Below are positions 9,616-18,524 of a DNA stretch of 64,000 bases, piece after piece (position 1 is the first letter of the stretch; every line of letters starts with the position of its first letter). Under the pieces are notes generated by a model, which did not search any database, had not been told where the DNA came from, and worked only from the letters and a program-made list of their open reading frames with translations. Source of the DNA: Bathymodiolus brooksi (Eukaryota; Mollusca; Bivalvia; Mytilida; Modiolidae); contig OY804580.1 of assembly GCA_963680875.1 (NCBI GenBank), forward strand, positions 108,999,534 through 109,063,533, given 5' to 3'. A program made the position numbers and the translations under genes.

Positions 9616-9852
9616 TTTCCATATCGAGGCCCATATTGGCTCGGGCCAATATGGGCCTCGACTTCGTCTCAGGCCATTATGGGTGTCTCATTTCTAGATG
9701 TCGGAAGTATGTAATAAATAGTTTAATACATGGGCATTTCCATATTGGCCTGGTTATCATCCCTCAATATATTGGCCCTCGACTGCGTCTCGGGCCAATA
9801 TGGGGGTCTCGGGATGATAACCAGGCCAATATGGAAATGCCCATGTATTAAT
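9616..9852. repeat. Foldback element with perfect 41-bp inverted repeat
   Basis: Arms at 9723-9763 and 9811-9851 are perfect reverse complements (41 bp), starting TTAATACATGGGCATTTCCA on the left, with a 47-bp loop. Just to the left is a second perfect palindrome with 16-bp arms (9625-9640 and 9645-9660, loop TCGG). Both are built from the motif GGCCAATATGG, present in several orientations. It lies in the intron between LDLa 2 and SRCR. It is probably a MITE or foldback element; no transposase is present. Confidence 0.85.
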
Positions 9853-9989
9853 CTGTAAATATCAATATGAACCAATAATAGTGAGTTAGTGGTGAATAGA
9901 GTAACCTGACGGGTGTCACATGTGGAGCAAACTATATCATTTTATACTGGCTTCATTTCTTAAGAGTAATGAACAGCCTTGTAACAAGA

Positions 9990-10175
9990 GTTATACTATG
10001 GATGCCACATGTGGAGCAGGAACTGCTTAACCTTCGCAGTACCTGCGTTCATCCCCGGTTTTAAGTGGGGTTCGTGTTACTAGATTTTTAGTTTTCTATG
10101 TAGTGTTTTGTAGATCGTTGTTTGTCCCTTTGTCATTTTTCATTTTGGCCATTGTAATTCTTGTCCTTGTGGTTG
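9990..10175 (+). repeat. Dispersed repeat family B, truncated copy
   Basis: Contains GGAACTGCTTAACCTTCGCA, GGGGTTCGTGTTACTAGA, TTTTGTAGATCGTTGTTTGT and TTTTGGCCATTGTAATTCTT in the same order as 5640-5790, then diverges. No 62-bp amplification. Confidence 0.7.
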
Positions 10176-10240
10176 ACATACTAGTGTCAAAAAATGTGTA
10201 ATAAATACATCTATATAATGGTTTACATGGAATGATAAAG

Positions 10241-10418
10241 CAGGGACGGATCCACGGGAGACGCATCCGGCGCTCCCCCCCGCCTTAAAATAAAAAAAAA
10301 TATATTTGTTTGGCCTAAAATCGTGATTTTGCATACGAAATACCCAAAAAAAAAATTAAGTGCGACCCCCCCCCCCCCCCCCCCCCCCTCCTAACCTGAA
10401 ATCCTGGATCCGCCACTG
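10241..10418. mobile_element. hAT-like MITE, about 178 bp
   Basis: The left end CAGGGACGGATCCACGG and right end CCTGGATCCGCCACTG form imperfect terminal inverted repeats of the CAG(G/T)G.CGGATCC type found in hAT-related MITEs. A 5-bp direct repeat TAAAG flanks the element (10236-10240 and 10419-10423); hAT elements normally duplicate 8 bp, so the site is either mutated or the family is different. The interior holds an A-rich tract and a run of about 25 C. There is no coding capacity. Confidence 0.6.
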
Positions 10419-10423
10419 TAAAG

Positions 10424-11242
10424 TGTTTATTAGATGGAATGGGGTACTACCATACTTCACATGTCGGTTATATATAGATGTATGAACATGTCACTAACTT
10501 CGGAGTGAACTTATTTACGTTGTGCCAATGTATTCTAACTTTTTAGTTTTTTAATCTTGACATTCTGTTGAAACAAATTTCCAAACACAGTCAAAACTGT
10601 ATATAAAAGGTATTCAATGGAACCTGTAAATGTGCCCTTTATGGGCTGTTATCCCTTATATACATGTTAAAATTATGTGCACTATTCATTAACGGGGAAA
10701 ATGAGGCTGCCCTGTATAGACAGTGATTTGTTATATAGAGGTGTCCTTTAAGATAGATTTAACAGTACCAGCATATACATGTAACACTTGTTGATCAACA
10801 ACAATTAAATTTAAATTGTAACTGATTGCTGTAGACATTAGAATTTATTAAACATTTATCTAAGATGTTTATCATAATTGATAGATTTATCCCATGTTAG
10901 AATGATTCAGCAGAAATATTGCTGTAGCATGCATATACTGACATGTATATTACTGGTAATCTCTGTAATCATCTGATTTCGATTAGGTCATTGTGCAACA
11001 ATTCAGTTATATATTTGCATTTTTCTTTTATTTCGGTATGTTTGTTTTGTATGTTTACATACTTTTGTTTCATATTACATCTTTTTTTTTCTGTGGTACA
11101 TTTTAGACTATTTAGTGATCAAATATATATTGAATTCGTTATCGTAATTTGCAATTCACTCTTCGATATTGTGATGTGCAATCCCTCCATTTTCCCTTCT
11201 CTAGTTTAGCATGCCTTTTTTAACCAATTATAAAGAAATTAC
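10424..11242. other. Intron; no feature recognised
   Basis: AT-rich intron between the LDLa and SRCR exons. Apart from short T-rich runs around 11020-11100 and a chance plus-strand ORF, I see nothing supportable. Confidence 0.5.
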
Positions 11243-11353
11243 CACATTCTGTTTCATCTGAAGAATCCCAACAGTCAGGTCGTCCGTTGCACTGTAGTAT
11301 ATTTTTAATACATTGACCATTTCCACATCGGTATTCATCTTTACCACACAATC
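11243..11353 (-). CDS. LDL-receptor class A domain 2 exon
   Basis: 111 bp, phase 1 on both sides, acceptor CGTATTAG, donor GTAATT. It encodes LCGKDEYRCGNGQC, then IKNILQCNGRPDCWDSSDE and TEC. All six cysteines and the acidic DC.DSSDE calcium-binding motif of LDLa are present. Exons of this kind, symmetrical phase 1, are typical shuffled modules. Intact. Confidence 0.9.
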
Positions 11354-11384
11354 CTAATACGATATATTAACAAACATAATCATG

Positions 11385-11500
11385 AAAACGAAGATTTATT
11401 TTAGCGCCCACGACCCGTTTCTGGAATAAACTTTATCATGTACACTCATTAGCAAACTATTGGAAAGACAAATACTTTAAAGGTCTATGGGAGCATGCAA
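11385..11500 (-). repeat. Dispersed repeat family A, inverted copy
   Basis: On the minus strand it reads GCTCCCATAGAC, TTTGTCTTTCCAAT, GTTTATTCCAGAAACG, GGTCGTGGGCGCTAA. It aligns block by block with 14462-14560 and, from the CTTTCCAAT block on, with 846-940. Unlike the other two copies it has no tandem array next to it. Confidence 0.65.
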
Positions 11501-12224
11501 AAAAAAGATTGCATATGCCTGAGGAAGATTGACATCAGTTATAATAAATTACATTATTTCGGAAATGTAAATTTCAGAGTGCTATATATTCAATACGATT
11601 AACAAATATCGCGGAAATATGTGAACACAATACAATTAAACTCAATGCAATATTATTAGAACATTTATCAGTGAGAGTGTAAATTTAGTTCATACCAGAG
11701 AGGCGTAGAAGTTGATTGATTGGAAAGTGGGGATAAACGTTCTGAGGGGGCATGTAAGTGTGTGTGGGGGGGGGGGCTTTGGAAGAGAACTAGAAGTCCA
11801 GGGCGCATTCAAATCACACAAGCTAAAAGGTTTTCTTGGCTTTAAAAACACACTATTACCTCCTGATTTAATGATAATTTTCTTGCTTTTTCTAAATTTT
11901 CCCAATAAAATTAATGCTCCCTAGAAACCCCCTACAGCACCCCTATACCTGTAATATTTTTCTAAGTTAAACATACATTCAAGTAATCATAGCATATGTA
12001 TATCTTAATCAATGCAAATTACACATATTATTATGCATCCGTAACTAGACAACTATCATGTGAATTGCTAACCCTTGCTACATGTAAATGAACGCTTTTT
12101 CTGTTATTTCTTTCGATTTTGATAATTTTATATTGGAATTATTGCGACAGTTTTTGGTACTGTCTTGTTTTTAATTTTAAGGTAAACAAAGGACAATGGA
12201 TGTTCTTTAGAATGTCTAACTCAC
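11501..12224. other. Intron between the two LDLa exons; no clear feature
   Basis: Contains a G11-G12 run at about 11765-11776 and an unassigned moderately GC-rich stretch (11690-11950) that could be an old repeat. The two opposed 70-codon ORFs in it lack family features. Confidence 0.4.
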
Positions 12225-12338
12225 CACAATTATATTCATCCGCTCCATTAGAACAATCTACCTCGTTATCACACCACCATTCTGATGGTAAACATTGACC
12301 ATTACTACAGGAGGTAAAATCGTCTTCACATGCCGTTT
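12225..12338 (-). CDS. LDL-receptor class A domain 1 exon
   Basis: 114 bp, phase 1 on both sides, acceptor GTATTTCAG, donor GTGAGT. It encodes TACEDDFTSCSNGQCLPS, then EWWCDNEVDCSNGADE and YNC. Six cysteines and the calcium-binding pattern C.N..DC.NGADE are complete. It joins the CUB exon upstream (G+AA gives Glu). The open frame to either side is intronic. Intact. Confidence 0.9.
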
Positions 12339-12439
12339 CTGAAATACGTAAATGTATTTTATTAGACATGCATATCCTGTAATGAAGGACCACAACATGA
12401 AAAAACTATCTTATGAAAATGCATCTTCGAAGCAACGGA

Positions 12440-12505
12440 TGATAGAACCGCCGCGATATAACTGAAATATTGTTGAAAGTGGCGTTAAACACCATAAACC
12501 TAAAC
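12440..12505 (+). repeat. Molluscan SINE-like 3' tail
   Basis: Contains GCGATATAACTGAAATATTG then TTGAAAGTGGCGTTAAACAC. This resembles the conserved tail of SINEs widespread in molluscs, as I recall it (CGATATAGCTG.AATATTGCTGA.TG.GGCGTTAAAC). No tRNA-like head with A and B boxes was recognised upstream, so it is probably 5'-truncated. Confidence 0.45.
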
Positions 12506-12552
12506 CATCAAATTAATCATGCTGTCTACCAATACATTTACAAGGATATCTG

Positions 12553-14405
12553 CACCCTCAGTCATATGTAACCCCTCAGTCATATGTAACCCCTCAGTCA
12601 TATGTAACCCCTCAGTCATATGTAACCCCTCAGTCATATGTAACCCCTCAGTCATATGTAACCCCTCAGTCATATGTATCCCCTCAGTCATATGTAACCC
12701 CTCAGTCATATGTAACCCCTCAGTCATATGTAACCCCTCAGTCCTATGTAGCCCCTCAGTCCTATGTAACCCCTCAGTCCTATGTAACCCCTCAGTCATA
12801 TGTAACCCCTCAGTCATATATAACCCCTCAGTCATATGTAACCCCTCAGTCATATGTAACCCCTCAGTCCTATGTAACCCCTCAGTCATATCTAACCCCT
12901 CAGTCATATGTAACCCCTCAGTCATATGTAACCCCTCAGTCATATGTAACCTCTCAGTCATATGTAACCCCTCAGTCCTATGTAACCCCTCAGTCATATG
13001 TAACCCCTCAGTCATATGTAACCCCTCAGTCATATGTAACCCCTCAGTCATATGTAACCCCTCAGTCATATATAACCCCTCAGTCATATGTAAACCCTCA
13101 GTCATATGTAACCCCTCAGTCATATTTAACCCCTCAGTCATATGTAACCCCTCAGTCATATGTATCCCCTCAGTCATATGTAACCCCTCAGTCATATATA
13201 ACCCCTCAGTCATATGTAACCCCTCAGTCATATGTAACCCCTCAGTCCTATGTAACCCCTCAGTCATATCTAACCCCTCAGTCATATGTAACCCCTCAGT
13301 CATATGTAACCCCTCAGTCATATGTAACCTCTCAGTCATATGTAACCCCTCAGTCCTATGTAACCCCTCAGTCATATGTAACCCCTCAGTCATATGTAAC
13401 CCCTCAGTCATATGTAACCCCTCAGTCATATGTAACCCCTCAGTCATATATAACCCCTCAGTCATATGTAACCCCTCAGTCATATGTAACCCCTCAGTCA
13501 TATTTAACCCCTCAGTCATATGTAACCCCTCAGTCATATGTATCCCCTCAGTCATATGTAACCCCTCAGTCATATGTAACCCCTCAGTCATATGCAACCC
13601 CTCAGTCCTATGTAACCCCTCAGTCATATCTAACCCCTCAGTCATATGTAACCCCTCAGTCATATGTAACCCCTCAGTCATATGTAACCTCTCAGTCATA
13701 TGTAACCCCTCAGTCCTATGTAACCCCTCAGTCATATGTAACCCCTCAGTCATATGTAACCCCTCAGTCATATGTAACCCCTCAGTCATATGTAACCCCT
13801 CAGTCATATATAACCCCTCAGTCATATGTAACCCCTCAGTCATATGTAACCCCTCAGTCATATTTAACCCCTCAGTCATATGTAACCCCTCAGTCATATG
13901 TATCCCCTCAGTCATATGTAACCCCTCAGTCATATGTAACCCCTCAGTCATATGTAACCCCTCAGTCCTATGTAACCCCTCAGTCATATCTAACCCCTCA
14001 GTCATATGTAACCCCTCAGTCATATGTAACCCCTCAGTCATATGTAACCTCTCAGTCATATGTAACCCCTCAGTCCTATGTAACCCCTCAGTCATATGTA
14101 ACCCCTCAGTCATATGTAACCCCTCAGTCATATGTAACCCCTCAGTCATATGTAACCCCTCAGTCATATATAACCCCTCAGTCATATGTAACCCCTCAGT
14201 CATATGTAACCCCTCAGTCATATTTAACCCCTCAGTCATATGTAACCCCTCAGTCATATGTATCCCCTCAGTCATATGTAACCCCTCAGTCATATGTAAC
14301 CCCTCAGTCATATGTAACCCCTCAGTCATATGTAACCCCTCAGTCATATGTAACCCTTCAGTCATATGTAACCCCTAAGTCATATGTACCCCTCAGTCAT
14401 ATGTA
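12553..14405. repeat. 18-bp minisatellite, about 103 copies, with 20/21-unit higher-order repeat
   Basis: The unit is CAGTCATATGTAACCCCT with point variants. Variant markers recur in blocks: the TATCTAAC variant is at about 12890, 13269, 13629 and 13989, giving spacings of 378, 360 and 360 bp (21, 20 and 20 units). Since 18 is divisible by 3, long frames are open on both strands (619 codons plus, SVICNP repeat; 621 codons minus, MTEGLH repeat). It lies in the intron between the second CUB and first LDLa exons. Confidence 0.95.
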
Positions 14406-14461
14406 ACCTTATCAGGTTTTTGTTGGCTATACTGTTATCCCTTTTTTTTCTTTTTTTTTTA

Positions 14462-14560
14462 GCTCCCATAGACTAAAATTATTTGGCTTTCCAATCTTTT
14501 AATTTGAGCGTACTAGATGAAAGTTATTCCAAAAGCGCGTTGTGCATATTAAATTAGACA
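14462..14560 (+). repeat. Dispersed repeat family A, copy 2
   Basis: Carries GCTCCCATAGACTAAAATTA, TTGGCTTTCCAATCTTTTAA, then AGCGTACTAGATGAAAGTTA and TTCCAAAAGCGCG. It starts about 60 bp after the 18-bp array, behind a T-rich stretch, and matches the sequence that follows the 40-bp array at 846. Confidence 0.7.
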
Positions 14561-14593
14561 TCTAGATGTTTTAGTCATTAAATATAACAATAC

Positions 14594-14810
14594 CTATTTT
14601 CACCGATCTGTACTTTATTGTAAGCACAATATCTCCATCAGTTGATAATTGTAGGAACATGGAAGGTCCAGTTGACAGTATATCTTCTTTAGATGGTACG
14701 CATGCGTCCCAAAGACGGTTTGTTTGATTTGATAATCCATCATATACATGAAGACTTTCCTTCTCACATGCTGTATGTGTAATTAACTGAGTAATATCTA
14801 CATCAATCAC
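14594..14810 (-). CDS. Second CUB domain, C-terminal exon
   Basis: 217 bp, acceptor AACCTTGCAG, donor GTATTG; it enters in phase 0 and leaves in phase 1. It encodes VIDVDITQLITHTACEKESL, HVYDGLSNQTNRLWDACVPS, ILSTGPSMFLQLSTDGDIVL. This matches the second half of CUB domains (hydrophobic strand, C..D.L.V.DG, then CG-like and S.G..L.L...D). Phase and position match those of the first CUB exon at 17420-17642, so both CUBs have the same internal intron. Intact. Confidence 0.8.
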
Positions 14811-14994
14811 CTGCAAGGTTAAAATATATCTAAGATCTAATATATTGTCTTCGAAATATCCGTTTTAGTTGTTTAAAATCGCATTGTCCTCAAATGTAAA
14901 AACCCTGTATTTAACAACACAACATTTCTCTATGAGAAATGGAACAGCAATGGGACCTAACATGACGCCGTCTTATCCGATTATATTTATAGAA

Positions 14995-15072
14995 CATAAA
15001 AACAAACAAACAATTAAAACAAAATTAAAGCAAAATAAAACAAAATAAAACAAAACAAAAACAAAAGCAACT
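14995..15072. repeat. A-rich low-complexity tract (CAAAA/TAAAA)n
   Basis: Runs of AAACA and AAATAAAAC in the intron between the two halves of the second CUB. It could be the tail of a retroposed copy, but no body was recognised. Confidence 0.7.
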
Positions 15073-15317
15073 AATGAAAGAACAAAAAAGTATATCCAAA
15101 ACAAAACACACTTTCCTTTGTACAAATTCCTCTCTTTCGGCACTGAGGTAAACATTTGTTATTTTGTTATCTAATCGAATTCATATCGGAACGTCTTACA
15201 CAGCCAACGATAATTGAAACAGGGATGTTGTTTATATACAATTAGTCTAGATGTGCAGGACAATAACAAAAACTGAATTAACATGTTTACGACAAAGCAA
15301 AAACAAAAAACAATTAC

Positions 15318-16910
15318 CCTGTTTTTCTTTGCAAGTAACAACCATGTGCATATTCGTTTCTCCCCAAGGTATGGAATATTGACAGTCAGGTTTCCATAAT
15401 TGTCTATCAACACGTGTTCAGTCACGTGACATGCTACAGGAATAGTGAATAGAGAAGAGGATGTGGATGTATGCGGAGAAGGAGTTATAATTGAAGACAC
15501 GTCCATTTCTGATGACATCATACTTATATGTGGCGTTGGTTTAACTGATACATGAGATATTTGATGTGACCATGGAATACTCAATAGGGTGTCTGGATCC
15601 GTGCTTAAAACTACTAATTGTCTGTGTGTACCTTTTTGTGTTGGTAAATATGATGAGGACGTTGAGCCTTCACCATATGATGTGAATAATTTCTGTGATG
15701 GAACGTTTGACGTGGGGAACAAGCTTAGAATATATGATGTTGATAGCTTCTCTGTTGAAACGTGTGATGTGGACGTTGAGCTTCGACCATATGATGTGAA
15801 TAATTTCTGTGGTGGAACGTTTGACGTGGGGAAAAAGCTTAGAATATATGATGTTGATAACCTCTCTGTTGAAACGTGAGATGTGGACGTTGAGCTTCGA
15901 CCATATGATGTGAATAATTTCTGTGGTGGAACGTTTGACGTGGGGAACAAGCTTAGAATATATGATGTTGATAACCTCTCTGTTGAAATGTCCGATGATG
16001 GCGTTGAGCTTGAACAATACGGTGTAAATATTGATGTTGTTGAAACGTATGGTGTGGAAGAATGTGATATAAATATTTTTTTCTGTTGGGGCATATGATG
16101 TGGAAGCTGAACTTGAACCATATATTACATTCTCTTTAGAATCTACACTGCTAAAGTTATTGTCTTCTGAACCCAGATGTTCAGTTGATTGAAAATGGTC
16201 GCTTGTTGTTGTACTAATCGATGGCAAAGACTGATCTAAAACATTGGATGTTATTATACCGGGTGACTGCATGTGATGAATAAGACTTGACGAAGGCATT
16301 GCTACACTTATTGATTCCGTGTCTTGCTTTTCGGATCCTATTTGGTGAGAAGATATATAAATATCAGACTTAGTTAGATAATTGTGGGAAATTAAATTAT
16401 CTGAATGATATAGTTCTGTAAGTAATGCATGTGATGCATCTATAGCAGTTAGAGATTGAACGTCATATGTTGCTTCTTTTACCAAATTTGTTGGTTGAAT
16501 GGTTGCTTGAGGCATGTATTCCAATAGTGTGGTTGTTAAAAACGTTGAATGTAAATCCTGAGAAGGGATATGTTCTGTTCTACTAGCTGATATATCTAAA
16601 TGTAGACTATATCCTGATTGACCAAATGTGGATAAATATGAAGTGTCATCTGCAAAGTCTTTCGACTTCATGATCATGTCTTTGCTATTTGACAGAGAGA
16701 TATATTCTGTCAAAGTTGGATGCATATGTAAATTTTCAGATTCTGGCGTAGCTGTTTCAAGTACAGATTTGATTTCAAATGATTGGGGTTCAGTAATAGT
16801 ACTAAATTGGTAGTCCGCTGTTTCCTGATTCTCATACATGTATGACGTCGTCATATTAACGTGGCTGTCAGTTTGTAAAGAGTTTATCCCAGTCTTTGAA
16901 GTGGTTGCAT
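15318..16910 (-). CDS. Mucin-like Ser/Thr exon plus first half of second CUB; frameshifted
   Basis: Acceptor GGTTTTTCAG; donor GTAATT. It enters in phase 1 (G+AT gives Asp). The first ~275 residues are Ser/Thr-rich with many SSS, TST and STT clusters, as in O-glycosylated stalks. Then follows a Ser/Thr/Pro repeat of 38 residues, and the exon ends with CHVTEHVLIDNYGNLTV, NIPYLGEKRICTWLL, AKKNR, the first half of a CUB domain. The exon is open in one frame from 16910 to the T7 run at 16076-16082 (A7 in sense) and in another frame from there to 15318. With one A fewer, the length would fit phases 1 to 0 exactly and the protein would read APTEK-IFISHSS. So one extra A breaks the frame. The exon replaces the MAM domain seen between CUBs in enteropeptidase. 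Confidence 0.75.
15661..16002 (-). repeat. In-frame 114-bp coding repeat (38 aa), 3 copies plus remnant
   Basis: The block GTTGAGC recurs at 15661, 15775, 15889 and 16003, giving an exact 114-bp spacing. Each unit encodes two related halves of about 19 residues: one with HVSTERLSTSYILSL, the other with FPTSNVPPQKLFTSYGRS. Units differ by only a few substitutions, which indicates recent expansion. Such length-variable repeats are usual in mucin-like stalks. Confidence 0.85.
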
Positions 16911-17419
16911 CTGAAAAACCACAATTAGTTTGATACGACTTTTAGATGATAGTAAATGTTATACAAGTGCATCAAGAATAACGTTTTATAAATAAAGAAT
17001 AGCAAATAGTGCTCATTTCAAAGAGGTATACATCTCAAATATACTTTAGAGAAATCTTGGCATCACTGTATGAAAAGCCTTACAGAATCTAAATGAATTA
17101 ACTACAGACACATGGCATAAACATTATATGATTGGACTAGAGCTTCAAAGGCTGTGAAATGGGCATTTGTAATTTTAACTATGTGTACCGCATTACCAAG
17201 TGTGAATATTATAACATATCACTTTCATAGCAAAACTTTTTTAAAGAAGAAATAAAAGAAAGCATATTAAAAATATACAGAGACTTGTGTCAAATCTACT
17301 CGAAACGCAATACTAGAGTTTTGTTTAACATGAACCCCACTAAAAACCGGCGGTGAACTCTGGAATGGTGACTGTTTTAATTAATATGTGTAATTCATGT
17401 CTTATTTATAATATTTTAC
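16911..17419. other. Intron between first CUB and mucin exon
   Basis: AT-rich. At 17325-17370 the plus strand has ACATGAACCCCACTAAAAAC, an inverted scrap of dispersed family B. Nothing else recognised. Confidence 0.5.
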
Positions 17420-17642
17420 CTTTATCCGTTTTAATTAGGACCTGAAATCCTGGTCTAGTAACAATATGATCTGATATAAATGCTATGCATATATCTCCTT
17501 CAGATGTAAAATTAGGCGGAGCTCTAGTTCCACAGAATTTATCCGACGCCATTACCCCGCATTTCCCAGCATACACCAATACATAATCCAAATTACATAG
17601 ATACTGGTATTCAACGTCGAAATTCGTGAAATTAACAACAAC
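17420..17642 (-). CDS. First CUB domain, C-terminal exon
   Basis: 223 bp, acceptor GTATTTTTTAG, donor GTAAAA; it enters in phase 0 and leaves in phase 1. It encodes VVVNFTNFDVEYQYLCNLDY, VLVYAGKCGVMASDKFCGTR, APPNFTSEGDICIAFISD and RPGFQVLI. The C..DYV.VY.G, KFCG and TS.GD.C..F.SD motifs are those of the second half of a CUB domain. The first half is not found between this exon and the right edge of the window, so the upstream intron would be longer than 46 kb and contain the whole satellite. Intact. Confidence 0.85.
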
Positions 17643-17654
17643 CTAAAAAATACA

Positions 17655-17948
17655 AAAAAACATTACAATATACCCCATGAAGGTTATCCTAGAAAAACAT
17701 TACAATATACCTGATGAATGTATCCCAGAAAAACATTACAATATACTTGATGAAGGTTATCCCAGAAAAACATTACAATATACCCGATGAAGGTCATCCC
17801 AGAAAAACATTACAATATACCCGTAGAAGGTTATCCCAGAAAAACATTACAATATACCTGATGAAGGTTATCACAGAAAAGCATTACAATATACCTGATG
17901 AAGGTTATCCAGAAAAACATTACAATATACCTGATGAAGGTTATCCCT
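17655..17948. repeat. 37-bp minisatellite, about 8 copies
   Basis: The unit contains ACATTACAATATACCTGATG and AAGGTTATCCCAGAAAA. The copies differ by few substitutions; one is a base shorter. It abuts the large satellite: the last copy ends at GGTTATCCC and the ~64-bp array starts with TAAGTAACT. Confidence 0.9.
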
Positions 17949-18524
17949 AAGTAACTATATGTTTGTTTTGTTTCTGTATCATTCCTATAACAGAAACTTA
18001 GGCGACCATGGAAAGTAACTTTTGTATTTGTTTTGTTTCTGTATCATTCCTATAACAGAAAGTTAGACGACCATGGTAAGTAACTATGTGTTTGTTTTGT
18101 TTCTGTATCATTCCTATAACAGAAACTTAGACGACCATGGTAAGTAACTCTGTGTTTGTTTTGTTTCTGTATCATTCCTATAACAGAAACTTAGGCAACC
18201 ATGGTAAGTAACTTTTGTGTTTGTTTTGTTTCTGTATCATTCATATAACAGAAAGTTAGACGACCATGGTAAATAACTATGTGTTTGTTTTGTTTCTGTA
18301 TCATTCCTCTAACAGAAACTTAGGCGACCATGGTAAGTAACTTTTGTGTTTGTTTTGTTTCTGTATCATTCCTATAACAGAAACTTAGACAACAATGGTA
18401 AGTAACTTTTGTGTTTGTTTTGTTTCTGTATCATTCCTATAACAGAAACTTAGACGACCATGGTTAGTAACTATGTGTTTGTTTTGTTTCTGTATCATTC
18501 CTATAACAGAAACTTAGGCGACCA

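Larger units (their letters stand above)
2358..17642 (-). pseudogene. Enteropeptidase-like mosaic serine protease gene, 3' part, with disabling lesions
   Basis: Nine exons were joined by hand, and each splice junction agrees in phase (going downstream: 1, 0, 1, 1, 1, 2, 1, 2, then 1 and 0 within the protease domain). Domain order is CUB, mucin-like Ser/Thr region, CUB, LDLa, LDLa, SRCR, trypsin-type protease. The CUB-LDLa-SRCR-protease order is that of vertebrate enteropeptidase; the Ser/Thr region sits where enteropeptidase has its MAM domain. The N-terminus (signal anchor or signal peptide) lies beyond the window. His57, Asp102, Ser195 and Asp189 codons are all present, so the ancestor was a trypsin-specific secreted or membrane-bound enzyme. 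Against function: TGA at the Trp215 position (2457-2459), a one-base frameshift at 16076-16082, a non-GT donor at 5058-5059, and Tyr at the activation P1 site. Base-calling errors could explain the first two, so 'pseudogene' is a provisional call. Confidence 0.55.

Noticed and set aside
12500..14378. Two large opposed ORFs (about 620 codons each) as real genes
   Set aside because: They exist only because the 18-bp repeat is a multiple of 3 and lacks stops in these frames; there is no domain, no non-repeat coding sequence and the region sits between two well-supported exons of the protease gene.
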